A stretch of DNA of 64,000 nt from Winogradskyella wichelsiae (GTDB taxonomy: Bacteria > Bacteroidota > Bacteroidia > Flavobacteriales > Flavobacteriaceae): contig NZ_JABFDJ010000002.1 in assembly GCF_013403925.1 (NCBI RefSeq), positions 434,001-498,000 of the forward strand, read 5' to 3'. Under the pieces are notes generated by a model. The model was given only the letters and a program-made list of their open reading frames with translations. It did no database searches and was not told where the DNA came from. Of this stretch, positions 36,204 to 44,541 are shown one piece after another (position 1 is the first letter of the stretch; each line of letters begins with the position of its first letter). Both the position numbers and the translations under genes were made by a program.

Positions 36204-36830
36204 TTAATCGAGATGATAGATTTCCATAATATCCTTAAGGTATTTATCAAAATCTATTTTGAGGTCTATAAGTTTCCCTGTATGTACATCAAAAACCCAA
36301 CCATGAACTTTTAATCCACGCTCTCTATAAGCTTTTTGTACTGCTGCAGTCTTAATTAAATTAACACATTGTTCTTGTACATTAAGCTCTACTAAACGGT
36401 CGTACTTTTTTTCTTCACATTTAATGGCATTAAGTTCATCTTTGTGCATTCTGTACACATCTCTAATATTTCTTAACCATCCGTTTAAGACCCCTAAATC
36501 TGCTGATTCCATAGCCGCTTTTACACCTCCACAAGCATAATGGCCGCAAACTACAACATGATTTACTTTTAAATGGGTTACAGCATAATTTACTACAGAC
36601 ATTCCATTAGCATCTGTACCAACTACCATATTAGCGATGTTTCTATGAACAAAAACTTCACCAGGACCTAAACCCATTAAATCCTCTGCAGTAACTCTAC
36701 TATCTGAGCAACCAATGTATAATAATTCAGGATTTTGACCTTTACCTAATTTCTCAAAATAATCTGGTTCTATAGCAAGCTTGTCTTTTATCCAAGTCTC
36801 GTTATTTTTAAATACGTTATCTATATTCAT
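36204..36830 (-). CDS. Beta-carbonic anhydrase (copy 1)
   Basis: Carbonic anhydrase interconverts CO2 and bicarbonate. The 208-aa beta-class protein has CSDSRV with zinc ligand Cys41 and the Asp43-Arg45 pair, and HYACGG with ligands His97 and Cys100. The N-terminal helix, VFVHRNIAN and the LRNIRDVYRMH region fit the family. No signal peptide is present, so it should act in the cytoplasm. A second carbonic anhydrase with a different sequence and a SulP transporter lie upstream in the same orientation. Confidence 0.95.
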   Translation of the reverse strand: MNIDNVFKNNETWIKDKLAIEPDYFEKLGKGQNPELLYIGCSDSRVTAEDLMGLGPGEVFVHRNIANMVVGTDANGMSVVNYAVTHLKVNHVVVCGHYACGGVKAAMESADLGVLNGWLRNIRDVYRMHKDELNAIKCEEKKYDRLVELNVQEQCVNLIKTAAVQKAYRERGLKVHGWVFDVHTGKLIDLKIDFDKYLKDIMEIYHLD

Positions 36831-36953
36831 TTTATCTCAAGTATTTTGTGTAATGCTCCCTTCAAATTTACTAAAAATGGAATCTATATGAGTTAATCTT
36901 TGTAATTATATATTCGTTATCTCAACTCAAAAAAAAAAAAAAAGATTACATTA

Positions 36954-36996
36954 TAAAAATTTAGGCAGTAGTAACGATATTGTTACTACTGCCTAA
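36954..36996 (-). terminator. Hairpin terminator after the second carbonic anhydrase gene
   Basis: A perfect 15-bp stem (ttaggcagtagtaac / gttactactgcctaa) with a 6-base loop lies just past the stop of the gene at 37035. On the minus strand it is followed by ATTTTTATAA. A run of 15 A residues lies at 36929-36943. Confidence 0.65.
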
Positions 36997-37034
36997 CTAT
37001 ATAAATTAAAAAAAGGTCTTATTAGACTATTTAT

Positions 37035-37664
37035 CTATTCGTAAAATGCGACTGCGCCTGTATTGATATCGTACATCGCACCAATTATTTTAATCTCACC
37101 ACTTTGTTCCATTTCTGTAAGTACTGGACTTTCGGCATGGATTCTTTTTATAGTTAAATCAACATTCATGTGAGATACTTCATCTACAAACTCTAAATTT
37201 TTAGAATTTCTTAAACTTGGGTCTTGAGGTTCTTTTACAGCATCTACCGCTGGCTTAATTTTCTCTATTAACTTAGTTAAGTTTCCAAGTTTAGCATCAT
37301 CACAAGCCCCTTTAATAGCACCACATCTTGTATGTCCTAAAACTACAATAAGTTTTGTTCCTGCTAACTTTGAAGCAAATTCCATACTCCCTAAAATATC
37401 TTCATTAACAAAGTTTCCTGCAATACGAACGCTAAAAACATCCCCTAATCCTTGATCAAACACTAACTCTGCTGATACTCTAGAGTCGATACAACTTAAT
37501 ATTGTTGCGAAAGGAAATTGCCCTTCGCTTGTATCATTAACTTGTTCTAATAAATTTCTATTCGCTTTTAAATTATTTTGAAACCTAACATTTCCTTCTT
37601 TCAAAAACTCTAATGCCTTTAAAGGCGTCATTGTTGACTGAGTTTCTCTTGTATGTGCTTTCAT
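37035..37664 (-). CDS. Beta-carbonic anhydrase (copy 2)
   Basis: A second 209-aa beta-class carbonic anhydrase, not a copy of the neighbour: its active site reads CIDSRV (Cys58, Asp60, Arg62) and HTRCGA (His111, Cys114), and the rest is only loosely similar. The VFSVRIAGNFV segment and the ISGAMYDINTGAVAFYE-type end (IIGAMYDINTGAVAFYE) are typical of the subgroup found next to SulP transporters. No signal peptide is evident. The SulP gene lies 165 bases upstream, so these two are likely partners in bicarbonate use. Confidence 0.95.
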   Translation of the reverse strand: MKAHTRETQSTMTPLKALEFLKEGNVRFQNNLKANRNLLEQVNDTSEGQFPFATILSCIDSRVSAELVFDQGLGDVFSVRIAGNFVNEDILGSMEFASKLAGTKLIVVLGHTRCGAIKGACDDAKLGNLTKLIEKIKPAVDAVKEPQDPSLRNSKNLEFVDEVSHMNVDLTIKRIHAESPVLTEMEQSGEIKIIGAMYDINTGAVAFYE

Positions 37665-37725
37665 CTGTTTTTCTTTTTGTTCTTAATGATAATTATATTT
37701 AATACCTATGAAGAAAGCGCCACGT

Positions 37726-37743
37726 CGTTACTATTTTGTAACG
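37726..37743. promoter_or_regulatory. Palindrome in the carbonic anhydrase leader
   Basis: cgttac, 6 bases, gtaacg (37726-37743) lies about 62 bases upstream of the copy 2 ATG. It may be an operator or structured leader; no regulator is known. Confidence 0.25.
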
Positions 37744-37829
37744 TACATGGTCACAACCTATAAGCTCTTCAATTTCAACAGAAAGGTGTTTTCTGTTTTA
37801 TTAAAACTTACGACTAAAAAAATCACGTT

Positions 37830-39422
37830 TTAACTTAGACTGATGCTAGATTTAGGTCTCAGTTTAAAGAACTCTATAAAGCTCTCTGGATTTTCAACAA
37901 CCCCACGCTTAGAAATTAATTTAATATCAATATTTCGTTCTTTCGCTTTAAAAGCAAAATCTTCTAATATTTCAATAATATCGTAATCTAGATATCTCGT
38001 TTTAGTGACATCAAATTCAAAATAAGTTCCTCTAGGTAATCTATCCAATTCTTTTAAAATAGCTCCTTTATTAAAGAAGGTTACTTCTTCAGCAAGTGTC
38101 ATTTTTACAATGCTCTTTCCATTACTATTATCTTCGATATGTAAAAAATGAGAATTTTGGTAGTTCTTTAATAAAATAACTACAATACCTACTAATAAAC
38201 CTAAACCAATACCCACTAATAAATCTGTAAAAACGATTCCGATTACTGTTACAAAAAATGGTACAGATTGTTTCCAACCTAACTTGTACATTTTTTTGAA
38301 TAATGAAGGTTTTGCTAGTTTATAACCAACAATCAATAAGATAGCTGCTAACACAGACAAGGGAATCATGTTTAATAACCTAGGAATTGATACTACAGAA
38401 ATTAATAATAAGAAACCATGAATAATAGCTGACATTTTAGACTTACCACCAGACTGAATGTTAGCAGAACTTCTTACAATTACCTGTGTGATAGGAAGTC
38501 CACCTATTAAACCCGATAATATATTACCCGCACCTTGTGCTAATAACTCTCTGTTTGTAGGTGTTACATTTTTATCTGGATCAATTTTATCTGTTGCCTC
38601 TACACAAAGTAAAGTTTCTAAACTTGCTACTAAGGCTATTGTGAAAGCTACAATCCAAACCTCTGGATTTGTAATAGCACCAAAATTAGGAAAACTAAAT
38701 TGGCCAATAAAAGAATCTAAACTATCTGGAATAGGTACACTTACTAAATGAGATTCTGCAATGGTTAGACTCTCACTAGACTGAGTTAGTGCATAAAAAA
38801 TAATACCAACTACAACTGCCACTAATGGTCCTTGAATAATTTGAAAAACCTTACCTTTTTTCGATAAGACGTTACTCCATAATAGCAAAATACCTAATGC
38901 TATAAAACCTGCAACCATAGAACCTATAATAAGGTTATCGAAAATACTTAGTAATGCTGAAAAAGTGTTTTCACCAGATGTTTCTAAAAAACTATCAGCA
39001 CCTTCTGGTTCTGCATCATAACCAAAAAAGTGAGGTATTTGCTTAAGAATAATGATAATACCAATACCTGTTAGCATTCCTTTAATTACAGATGAAGGGA
39101 AATAATAGCCAATAATACCTGCTTTTAATACCCCAAAAAGTAATTGAATAGCACCACCTAACACAACGGCTACTAAAAAATTTTCATAACCTCCTAATGA
39201 TCCAATTGCTGTTAATACAATAGCTGCTAAACCTGCAGCAGGACCACTCACACCAATTTTAGAACCACTAAGGGCTCCTACTACAATACCTCCAATAATA
39301 CCAGAAATTACTCCTGAAAAAAGAGGCGCTCCACTAGCTAATGCAATACCTAAACACAATGGTAATGCAACAAAAAACACAACTACACTTGCCGGTAAGT
39401 CGCTTTTAATAGTTTTAAACAT
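37830..39422 (-). CDS. SulP family anion transporter with STAS domain (bicarbonate candidate)
   Basis: I place the start at the ATG at 39422 (MFKTIKSDLPASVVVFFVALPLCLGI). The longer frame uses a TTG inside a hairpin (39437-39462). The 530-aa protein has about a dozen membrane helices and the SulP signature GNILSGLIGGLPITQVIVRSSANIQSGGKS, then a cytoplasmic STAS domain in the last 100 residues (MTLAEEVTFFNKGAIL, IEILEDFAFKAKERNIDIKLISKRG). SulP proteins carry sulfate, bicarbonate or other anions. The two carbonic anhydrase genes downstream point to bicarbonate (inference). Confidence 0.85.
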   Translation of the reverse strand: MFKTIKSDLPASVVVFFVALPLCLGIALASGAPLFSGVISGIIGGIVVGALSGSKIGVSGPAAGLAAIVLTAIGSLGGYENFLVAVVLGGAIQLLFGVLKAGIIGYYFPSSVIKGMLTGIGIIIILKQIPHFFGYDAEPEGADSFLETSGENTFSALLSIFDNLIIGSMVAGFIALGILLLWSNVLSKKGKVFQIIQGPLVAVVVGIIFYALTQSSESLTIAESHLVSVPIPDSLDSFIGQFSFPNFGAITNPEVWIVAFTIALVASLETLLCVEATDKIDPDKNVTPTNRELLAQGAGNILSGLIGGLPITQVIVRSSANIQSGGKSKMSAIIHGFLLLISVVSIPRLLNMIPLSVLAAILLIVGYKLAKPSLFKKMYKLGWKQSVPFFVTVIGIVFTDLLVGIGLGLLVGIVVILLKNYQNSHFLHIEDNSNGKSIVKMTLAEEVTFFNKGAILKELDRLPRGTYFEFDVTKTRYLDYDIIEILEDFAFKAKERNIDIKLISKRGVVENPESFIEFFKLRPKSSISLS

Positions 39423-39436
39423 GTATAAATAATTAG

Positions 39437-39462
39437 GGCTAAAGAGGGATTCCTCTAAAGCC
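39437..39462 (-). promoter_or_regulatory. Hairpin in the SulP leader
   Basis: The leader 15 bases upstream of the ATG folds as ggct and agagg paired with cctct and agcc, with a symmetric 2x2 internal loop and a 4-base loop. Such a structure close to a start could affect translation. A separate inverted repeat (tgagac / gtctca) lies at 39482-39500. Confidence 0.4.
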
Positions 39463-39515
39463 AATTTTCAATAATTTTTTTTGAGACTGAGATTGTCTCA
39501 CTATATTCTAAAAAA

Positions 39516-39812
39516 TTATGAAATAAAATCTGGAGGTGGAAAAACTAAATTAAGATGTGGCTTGGTATAATTTTTAAATGTATAACCAATCAAATGCTCG
39601 TTATACTGATCTTCGAATAAGTATTCTGATGCTTGATGATTTTTATCGAAAAGAATCTTAATACTATGATTATCTTCCTCTTCACTTATACTAAAAAAAC
39701 AGCTAGTATCTACTGTGTCATCAACCGTCATAATTACTACAGGCGCAGAAATAAGCGCCATAAATAATATGAAGAAAAAACCAGTGATTGCGTATTTTAA
39801 GCTTTTTTGCAT
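39516..39812 (-). CDS. Small membrane protein of unknown function
   Basis: The chosen start is the ATG at 39812 (MQKSLKYAITG), supported by an exact TAnnTTTG box 7 bases upstream. A longer frame adds 11 residues. The 98-aa protein has a hydrophobic segment (FFFILFMALISAPVVIM) near its N-terminus and a hydrophilic domain with CFFSISEEEDNHSIKILFDK. The role is unknown. It sits between batE and the SulP gene. Confidence 0.6.
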   Translation of the reverse strand: MQKSLKYAITGFFFILFMALISAPVVIMTVDDTVDTSCFFSISEEEDNHSIKILFDKNHQASEYLFEDQYNEHLIGYTFKNYTKPHLNLVFPPPDFIS

Positions 39813-39818
39813 AAGCAA

Positions 39819-39826
39819 CAAATATA
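39819..39826 (-). promoter_or_regulatory. -7 box for the small membrane protein gene
   Basis: TATATTTG on the minus strand lies 7 bases upstream of the ATG at 39812, which argues for that start and a nearly leaderless mRNA. Confidence 0.45.
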
Positions 39827-39860
39827 ATCTGTTCCAATTTAACACACTGTTAAATTCGTT

Positions 39861-40619
39861 CTAAAAAAACTTTAATAATTTAATATCCTCAGATGCAATC
39901 CAACCCATTGAATTATCTGGTAATTTAATTTTTTGCCAACCTTCAAAAGTTTCTATGACTTGCACCTTAGTACCTTCGTGCAACCTAAAGACTTCTTCAC
40001 TTGCAGGATTAGGATCTGTTTTCACTCTACTTTCCTGTACAAAAACGATTGCTGGATTATTCTTTTTATCTAAACTCGCTTTTTGAAATGCCATAGCAAC
40101 AGCAACAAAAGCAACAATTAAACTTACTACACTTACAATAAATGCAAGTCGCTTTTTTGAACTAGTATAAGAAAAATGATACGTTAAGAATATAATTACA
40201 AATAAAAGTACACCTCCAACGGCTATTTTTGCCCAAGTATCTGTACTAAACGTCTTAACTGCATTATTTATAATTTTAGAAAACCCAACATCTGGCATTT
40301 TCTCAATAGCATCAATTGTCATGTTTTGTGCAAAGGATAAATTATTTTGAATCTCCTTATCCTCTGGATTTAGTAGTAATGCTTTTTCGTAATAATAAAT
40401 CGTAGGAGCAATATTATTGAGCTTATAATTGGCATTCGCCAAATTAAAATATAACTCTGCAGAATGTTCGTTTGAATCTAAAATAGTTTCATACTTATCA
40501 ATAGCTTCTGCATATTTTCCGTCATTGTATAGCGCGTTAGCATCTTCAAATACTTGGTTATTCTGAGAAAAACCAAAGATGCTAAAACAACAAAAAAGTA
40601 AGATAGTTAAGGCTCTCAT
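39861..40619 (-). CDS. batE: BatE, TPR and SH3-like aerotolerance protein
   Basis: The 252-aa protein has a signal-like N-terminus (MRALTILLFCCFSIFGFSQ), two TPR units at about residues 25-95 (NDGKYAEAIDKYETIL, NIAPTIYYYEKALLLNPED), two membrane helices (about 130-150 and 158-178) and a C-terminal SH3-like domain (RLHEGTKVQVIETFEGWQKIKLPDNSMGWIASED). This is the BatE pattern of the Bacteroides aerotolerance operon. It ends the bat run, starting one base after the batD stop. Confidence 0.88.
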   Translation of the reverse strand: MRALTILLFCCFSIFGFSQNNQVFEDANALYNDGKYAEAIDKYETILDSNEHSAELYFNLANANYKLNNIAPTIYYYEKALLLNPEDKEIQNNLSFAQNMTIDAIEKMPDVGFSKIINNAVKTFSTDTWAKIAVGGVLLFVIIFLTYHFSYTSSKKRLAFIVSVVSLIVAFVAVAMAFQKASLDKKNNPAIVFVQESRVKTDPNPASEEVFRLHEGTKVQVIETFEGWQKIKLPDNSMGWIASEDIKLLKFF

Positions 40620-40620
40620 A

Positions 40621-42393
40621 TTATTTGAGTTGTTTATCTATTAATGAAATTGTTTTTGCTGCTTTATCATAATCATTTTCCATTGTAACTTGTGTAATTG
40701 GCGTATAACGTGCTAATTCACAATTTTCTAATATTGATATAAAGTCTAAAACGACTTCTTTCTCAACTTGACGCTTCGTTAATAGATCTTCTATTTTTTC
40801 TTTATTAAAATCACTTGTTTCAATATTTAATTTTGCTTTCAAATAATTATGAAGTGCTTTTTCTAAGGCTAAATAAAATGATTCTTTTTGTCCGAGTGCC
40901 TTTTTTGCTTCAGTAAGATACTTCTTAGCTAAACGATCTGCTTTTCTAATACGATTACCTTGCACATCTGCATTACGAGCATTACGTTTACGTCTTACAA
41001 CGATTGCAAAAGGAATAGCCAAAAATGGTAATAACAATAACGCCCAAAATGCTTTTGACCTAAAGAATGGTTCGGGTTTTACACTTGTCCAATTCGATGT
41101 TGTTTTAATAAACGCAAATGTATTTGCATTTGCAGTTGCACCTTGATTTGTGTCCCCTTCAGAACTCCCTGTATTAGCATTTGCAGCCATTGGCCCTTCT
41201 TGTACATCTATTATTTTCTCATCTGATGTAATACGGTTATAAGTCGCTGTGTCTGGATTAAAATATGAAAACGATATACTAGGCACAGGGTATTTACCGC
41301 GATACTGTGGTACAATCGTGTACGTATCAGAAATACTCCCTTGCATTCCGCTTAAATTAGTTCTAACGTTTTCTTGGTGCTCTGGTTCATAAACCTCTAA
41401 AGAGCTAGGCACGGTAAGTTTTGGTAATTCAAATAATTTTAAATTCCCTTTCCCTTTTACTTCAATTTTAGCTTGAAGTGATTCGCTAGCATTTAACTGC
41501 GTTTTAGATGTTGTTACTTTAAATGAAAAATTACCAACAGCTCCTTTAAAATCGGAAGGTTTCCCTTCTTCTGGTAATGGTTTTACATTTATAGTTCTAC
41601 TACCAGCAGTCACCTCTTTAGGCACCATTACTGGCAGTCGTTGACCAAAAATATTAACACGGTTAGTAGGAACCTCTGCTGTGATATCCATTACTAAAGG
41701 ATCTAATTTAAGTGCACCTGTTTTTTGCGGATAAAGTACTGTTTTTCTAAGCACCACATAACGGTACTTCTCACCTTTATAAGTACCTTCTAAAATATTC
41801 AGCCCCTGAATTTCTATATTCTGACTCCAAAAATCGTTATAACGTGGAATTTCTTTTTCACGCCAATTACTACTTACCCCTATTTCTGGTGAAACATACA
41901 ATTTATAAACTACAGTTATAGCTTCATTTAAATAAGGATTTGCATTAGAAACCTCGGCTACTAAGTGAATTTTATCTGCTGCTAGATCCGCAGCATCACC
42001 ATTACCATTGGGTGCATTAACGGCTTTTGTGACAGTAACTTTAATAGGAAACGTCTTAAAGGTTTCACCATTAATTTCAATTGTAGCTTCCTTTATCGTA
42101 AAATTCCCTTGCTTTTTAGGCGATAAAAAATAACTATAAGTTTTTGAAAAGGAACGTTTACCGTTTCTAGAATAATTGCTTACTGATGTGTTAGGACCAC
42201 CAACCACATTAAAATCTAAAAAACTAGGTGGCACAAAATTATCACCATCCTCGTTCATTTCGAAATCTATACGTAAACGCTCATTGGTTCCTAATTGTTT
42301 TTTACTGACTTTAGCTTCAAATTTTACCTGTGCAAAAGCTATACTTGTTGTAAGTATGAATAGTAAAATTGATATGTTTTTAATTAATTTCAT
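40621..42393 (-). CDS. batD: BatD, aerotolerance protein
   Basis: I place the start at the ATG at 42393, which gives the signal peptide MKLIKNISILLFILTTSIAFAQ; the longer frame would bury it behind 26 residues. The 590-aa protein has tandem beta-sandwich domains of the BatD family (LGTNERLRIDFEMNEDGDNF, GPNTSVSNYS, YFLSPKKQGNFTIKEATIEI), a membrane helix near residue 450 (FWALLLLPFLAIPFAIVV) and a helical tail. It is thought to sit in the periplasm with BatA and BatB. It lies between batC and batE. Confidence 0.9.
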   Translation of the reverse strand: MKLIKNISILLFILTTSIAFAQVKFEAKVSKKQLGTNERLRIDFEMNEDGDNFVPPSFLDFNVVGGPNTSVSNYSRNGKRSFSKTYSYFLSPKKQGNFTIKEATIEINGETFKTFPIKVTVTKAVNAPNGNGDAADLAADKIHLVAEVSNANPYLNEAITVVYKLYVSPEIGVSSNWREKEIPRYNDFWSQNIEIQGLNILEGTYKGEKYRYVVLRKTVLYPQKTGALKLDPLVMDITAEVPTNRVNIFGQRLPVMVPKEVTAGSRTINVKPLPEEGKPSDFKGAVGNFSFKVTTSKTQLNASESLQAKIEVKGKGNLKLFELPKLTVPSSLEVYEPEHQENVRTNLSGMQGSISDTYTIVPQYRGKYPVPSISFSYFNPDTATYNRITSDEKIIDVQEGPMAANANTGSSEGDTNQGATANANTFAFIKTTSNWTSVKPEPFFRSKAFWALLLLPFLAIPFAIVVRRKRNARNADVQGNRIRKADRLAKKYLTEAKKALGQKESFYLALEKALHNYLKAKLNIETSDFNKEKIEDLLTKRQVEKEVVLDFISILENCELARYTPITQVTMENDYDKAAKTISLIDKQLK

Positions 42394-42491
42394 AGCTATT
42401 TCTGTCTTGTAGACATCTTTAACTCTATCGTTTTTTTGTTGTAAACACTTATATTTATAAGAAAACTGCAAACTAAATACTTTCTATTAGT

Positions 42492-43349
42492 TTACCAATC
42501 TTTTTCTGTCTTAACCTTAGCGCCTTTTTGTTTTTCTGCATTCATCTTCTCCTGAACTTTTTGTTCTTGATTTTGCATTGCTTCTAAAATATTCTTTACC
42601 TGCTGAGGAGACATTTGCCCTGGTTGTGGTTTAGGTTTTTGGTTCTGATCTTTATTATCTTCATTTCCTTTACCATCGTCTTTTTTATCATCTTTAGGTT
42701 TCCCGTCTTCATCTTCATCCTTGTCACCATCCTTTTTATCCTGATCTCCTTCGTCTTTCTTATCCTTATTATCTTGATCTTCTTTTTCGTCCTTTTTATT
42801 CTCGTCGTCCTTCTTTTCTTGATCTTCTTTATCTTGCTCTTGATCCTTGTTTTCGTCTTCTTTATTATCTTCTCCACCACCATCTTGCTTTTGCTGTTCT
42901 GCACATTCTTTAGCTAAAGCATAATTATAACGTGTTTCTTCGTCTGTAGGATCATTTCTAAGCGCATTCTTAAAAGCTTCAACAGCTTCTTTACATTGCT
43001 CGTTTTTCATTAAAATATTACCAATATTATGAAACGCTTTGTGTTTTTCATCTTTACTTGTAGCATTCTTAGCTGCTTCTTCACTTCTATATAAAGCTTC
43101 GTTAAAGCTACCTTTTTGATAATAAGAATGTGCTAAATTATAAGAACCCACAGCTTTTGATGGTGCTTCAGAAATGGCTTTTCTATAATCCATTTCAGCT
43201 TCAATATAATTATCATCATTAATTAAGGTGTTGGCTTTATAGACTAAATTAGTTGCGTTTTTGTCTGCCTGTAATTGTTTCTCATTTAATTCTTGAGAAA
43301 AACCTAAGCTTCCAATAAAAAGTATGATAAGTAGTGTATAAAATTTCAT
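42492..43349 (-). CDS. batC: BatC, TPR protein with long charged tail
   Basis: Start at the ATG at 43349 gives the signal peptide MKFYTLLIILFIGSLGFSQ. TPR units occupy about residues 30-150 (NYIEAEMDYRKAISEAPSKA, GSFNEALYRSEEAAKNA, QCKEAVEAFKNALRNDPTD). Residues of about 155-243 are a low-complexity tract of Lys, Asp and Glu (with KDEGDQDKKDGDKDEDED inside), then a PKPQPGQMSPQQVKNIL end. The tract is probably disordered and may vary between strains. BatC is the TPR partner of BatA/B in the bat operon. Confidence 0.88.
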   Translation of the reverse strand: MKFYTLLIILFIGSLGFSQELNEKQLQADKNATNLVYKANTLINDDNYIEAEMDYRKAISEAPSKAVGSYNLAHSYYQKGSFNEALYRSEEAAKNATSKDEKHKAFHNIGNILMKNEQCKEAVEAFKNALRNDPTDEETRYNYALAKECAEQQKQDGGGEDNKEDENKDQEQDKEDQEKKDDENKKDEKEDQDNKDKKDEGDQDKKDGDKDEDEDGKPKDDKKDDGKGNEDNKDQNQKPKPQPGQMSPQQVKNILEAMQNQEQKVQEKMNAEKQKGAKVKTEKDW

Positions 43350-43500
43350 ATGTTTTTTTATTATGAAAACAACCTCTAAATTACTAAAGCCTTTAATCAC
43401 TTAGCGTTAAAAAAATTCTAAAAGTTATAATTCGATGGGGTTTTACTTAAATCATAAATTGAATTGTCGCTTTTAACAATTATATGATTCAAGGTAAATA

Positions 43501-44541
43501 TTATGCACCAGATTCATTAAACAAATTCAACTTAGTTAACCAAGCTGTTTTTCGTTCTAAGAAGAAAATATCTATAAATAAAAGCAAAATTCCGATCCCT
43601 AAAAACCACTGAAATTGATCTTTAAAATCTGCGATTTGTTTAGACTCAAATTCTTGTTTATCCATTTTATCTAATTCTCCTTTAATAGCACTTACAACAT
43701 CTGCTGTATTACGACCATTAATGTAGACTCCGTTTGCTTCTGATGCAATATCTTTTAGAGTGGTTTCATCTAAACGCGTAATAACAGTTTCACCGTTATT
43801 ATCTTTTTTATAATTTAGAATAACACCATTTCGTTTTATAGGAATTGGCCCACCTTTAAGATCACCAACACCAACCGTTAGTATTTTTATACCTTGTTCT
43901 GCTGCCTCTTCTGCAACATTTAGTGCTTCTCCATCATGATCTTCACCATCTGAAATGATGACTAAAACACGATTAGTTTGATCTTCATTATCGAAATAAG
44001 TTTTAGAAAGTTGAATCGCTTCGCTAATTGCTGTTCCTTGTGAAGACAACATATCAGTATTCATATTCTGTAAAAACATCTTTGCCGAAGCATAATCTGT
44101 GGTTATTGGTAATTGTGGAAACGCCTTACCTGCATAAGCAATAATACCAACACGATCACTTACTAAACTATTTACAATTTGTGTTACCAATTGTTTTGAT
44201 TTCTCTAAACGATTTGGCGCAATGTCTTCGGCAAGCATACTTTTAGAAACGTCTACGGCAAATACAATATCTACACCTTCGCTTCTTACCGTTTCTAATT
44301 TTGTTCCGATTTTTGGGTTTACTAAAGCAATTGATAAACATGCAAAAGCAGCACAAAGCACAAATACTTTTAGTACACTTTTAAATAGAGATTGATTTGG
44401 GCTTAGCCGTTTTAATAAGCTAGAATTTGCGAATTTTTTTTGTACAGAACGCTTCCAAATTTGAAGTCCTATAAACAAAAGAATAATTACTGGTATCACC
44501 AATAACGTCCAAAACCATATGTTTTCATCGAGTCTAAACAA
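43501..44541 (-). CDS. batB: BatB, von Willebrand A domain protein
   Basis: The 346-aa protein has membrane helices near its N-terminus (two, around 8-28 and 55-75) and one at the C-terminus, with a VWA domain at about 85-270 carrying the MIDAS DVSKSM, TAISEAIQL and SDGEDHDGE motifs. VWA domains bind partners through a metal ion. It starts with TTG at 44541, overlapping the batA stop by 8 bases; no ATG opens the N-terminal helix. Paired with BatA in the operon. Confidence 0.9.
   Translation of the reverse strand: MFRLDENIWFWTLLVIPVIILLFIGLQIWKRSVQKKFANSSLLKRLSPNQSLFKSVLKVFVLCAAFACLSIALVNPKIGTKLETVRSEGVDIVFAVDVSKSMLAEDIAPNRLEKSKQLVTQIVNSLVSDRVGIIAYAGKAFPQLPITTDYASAKMFLQNMNTDMLSSQGTAISEAIQLSKTYFDNEDQTNRVLVIISDGEDHDGEALNVAEEAAEQGIKILTVGVGDLKGGPIPIKRNGVILNYKKDNNGETVITRLDETTLKDIASEANGVYINGRNTADVVSAIKGELDKMDKQEFESKQIADFKDQFQWFLGIGILLLFIDIFFLERKTAWLTKLNLFNESGA

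Noticed and set aside
36929..36943. A-tract as a phase-variable switch inside a gene
   Set aside because: The tract is intergenic, so slippage would not change a reading frame; only a transcription effect is possible.
39423..39464. Longer start for the SulP transporter (TTG, 14 extra residues)
   Set aside because: The codon is inside the leader hairpin, and the ATG at 39422 gives a better membrane-protein N-terminus.
42596..42917. Two overlapping frames of about 100 residues in the charged tract of batC, one on each strand
   Set aside because: They follow from the repetitive AAA/GAT/GAA codons of BatC; they have no promoter and their sequences are only basic or only hydrophobic.
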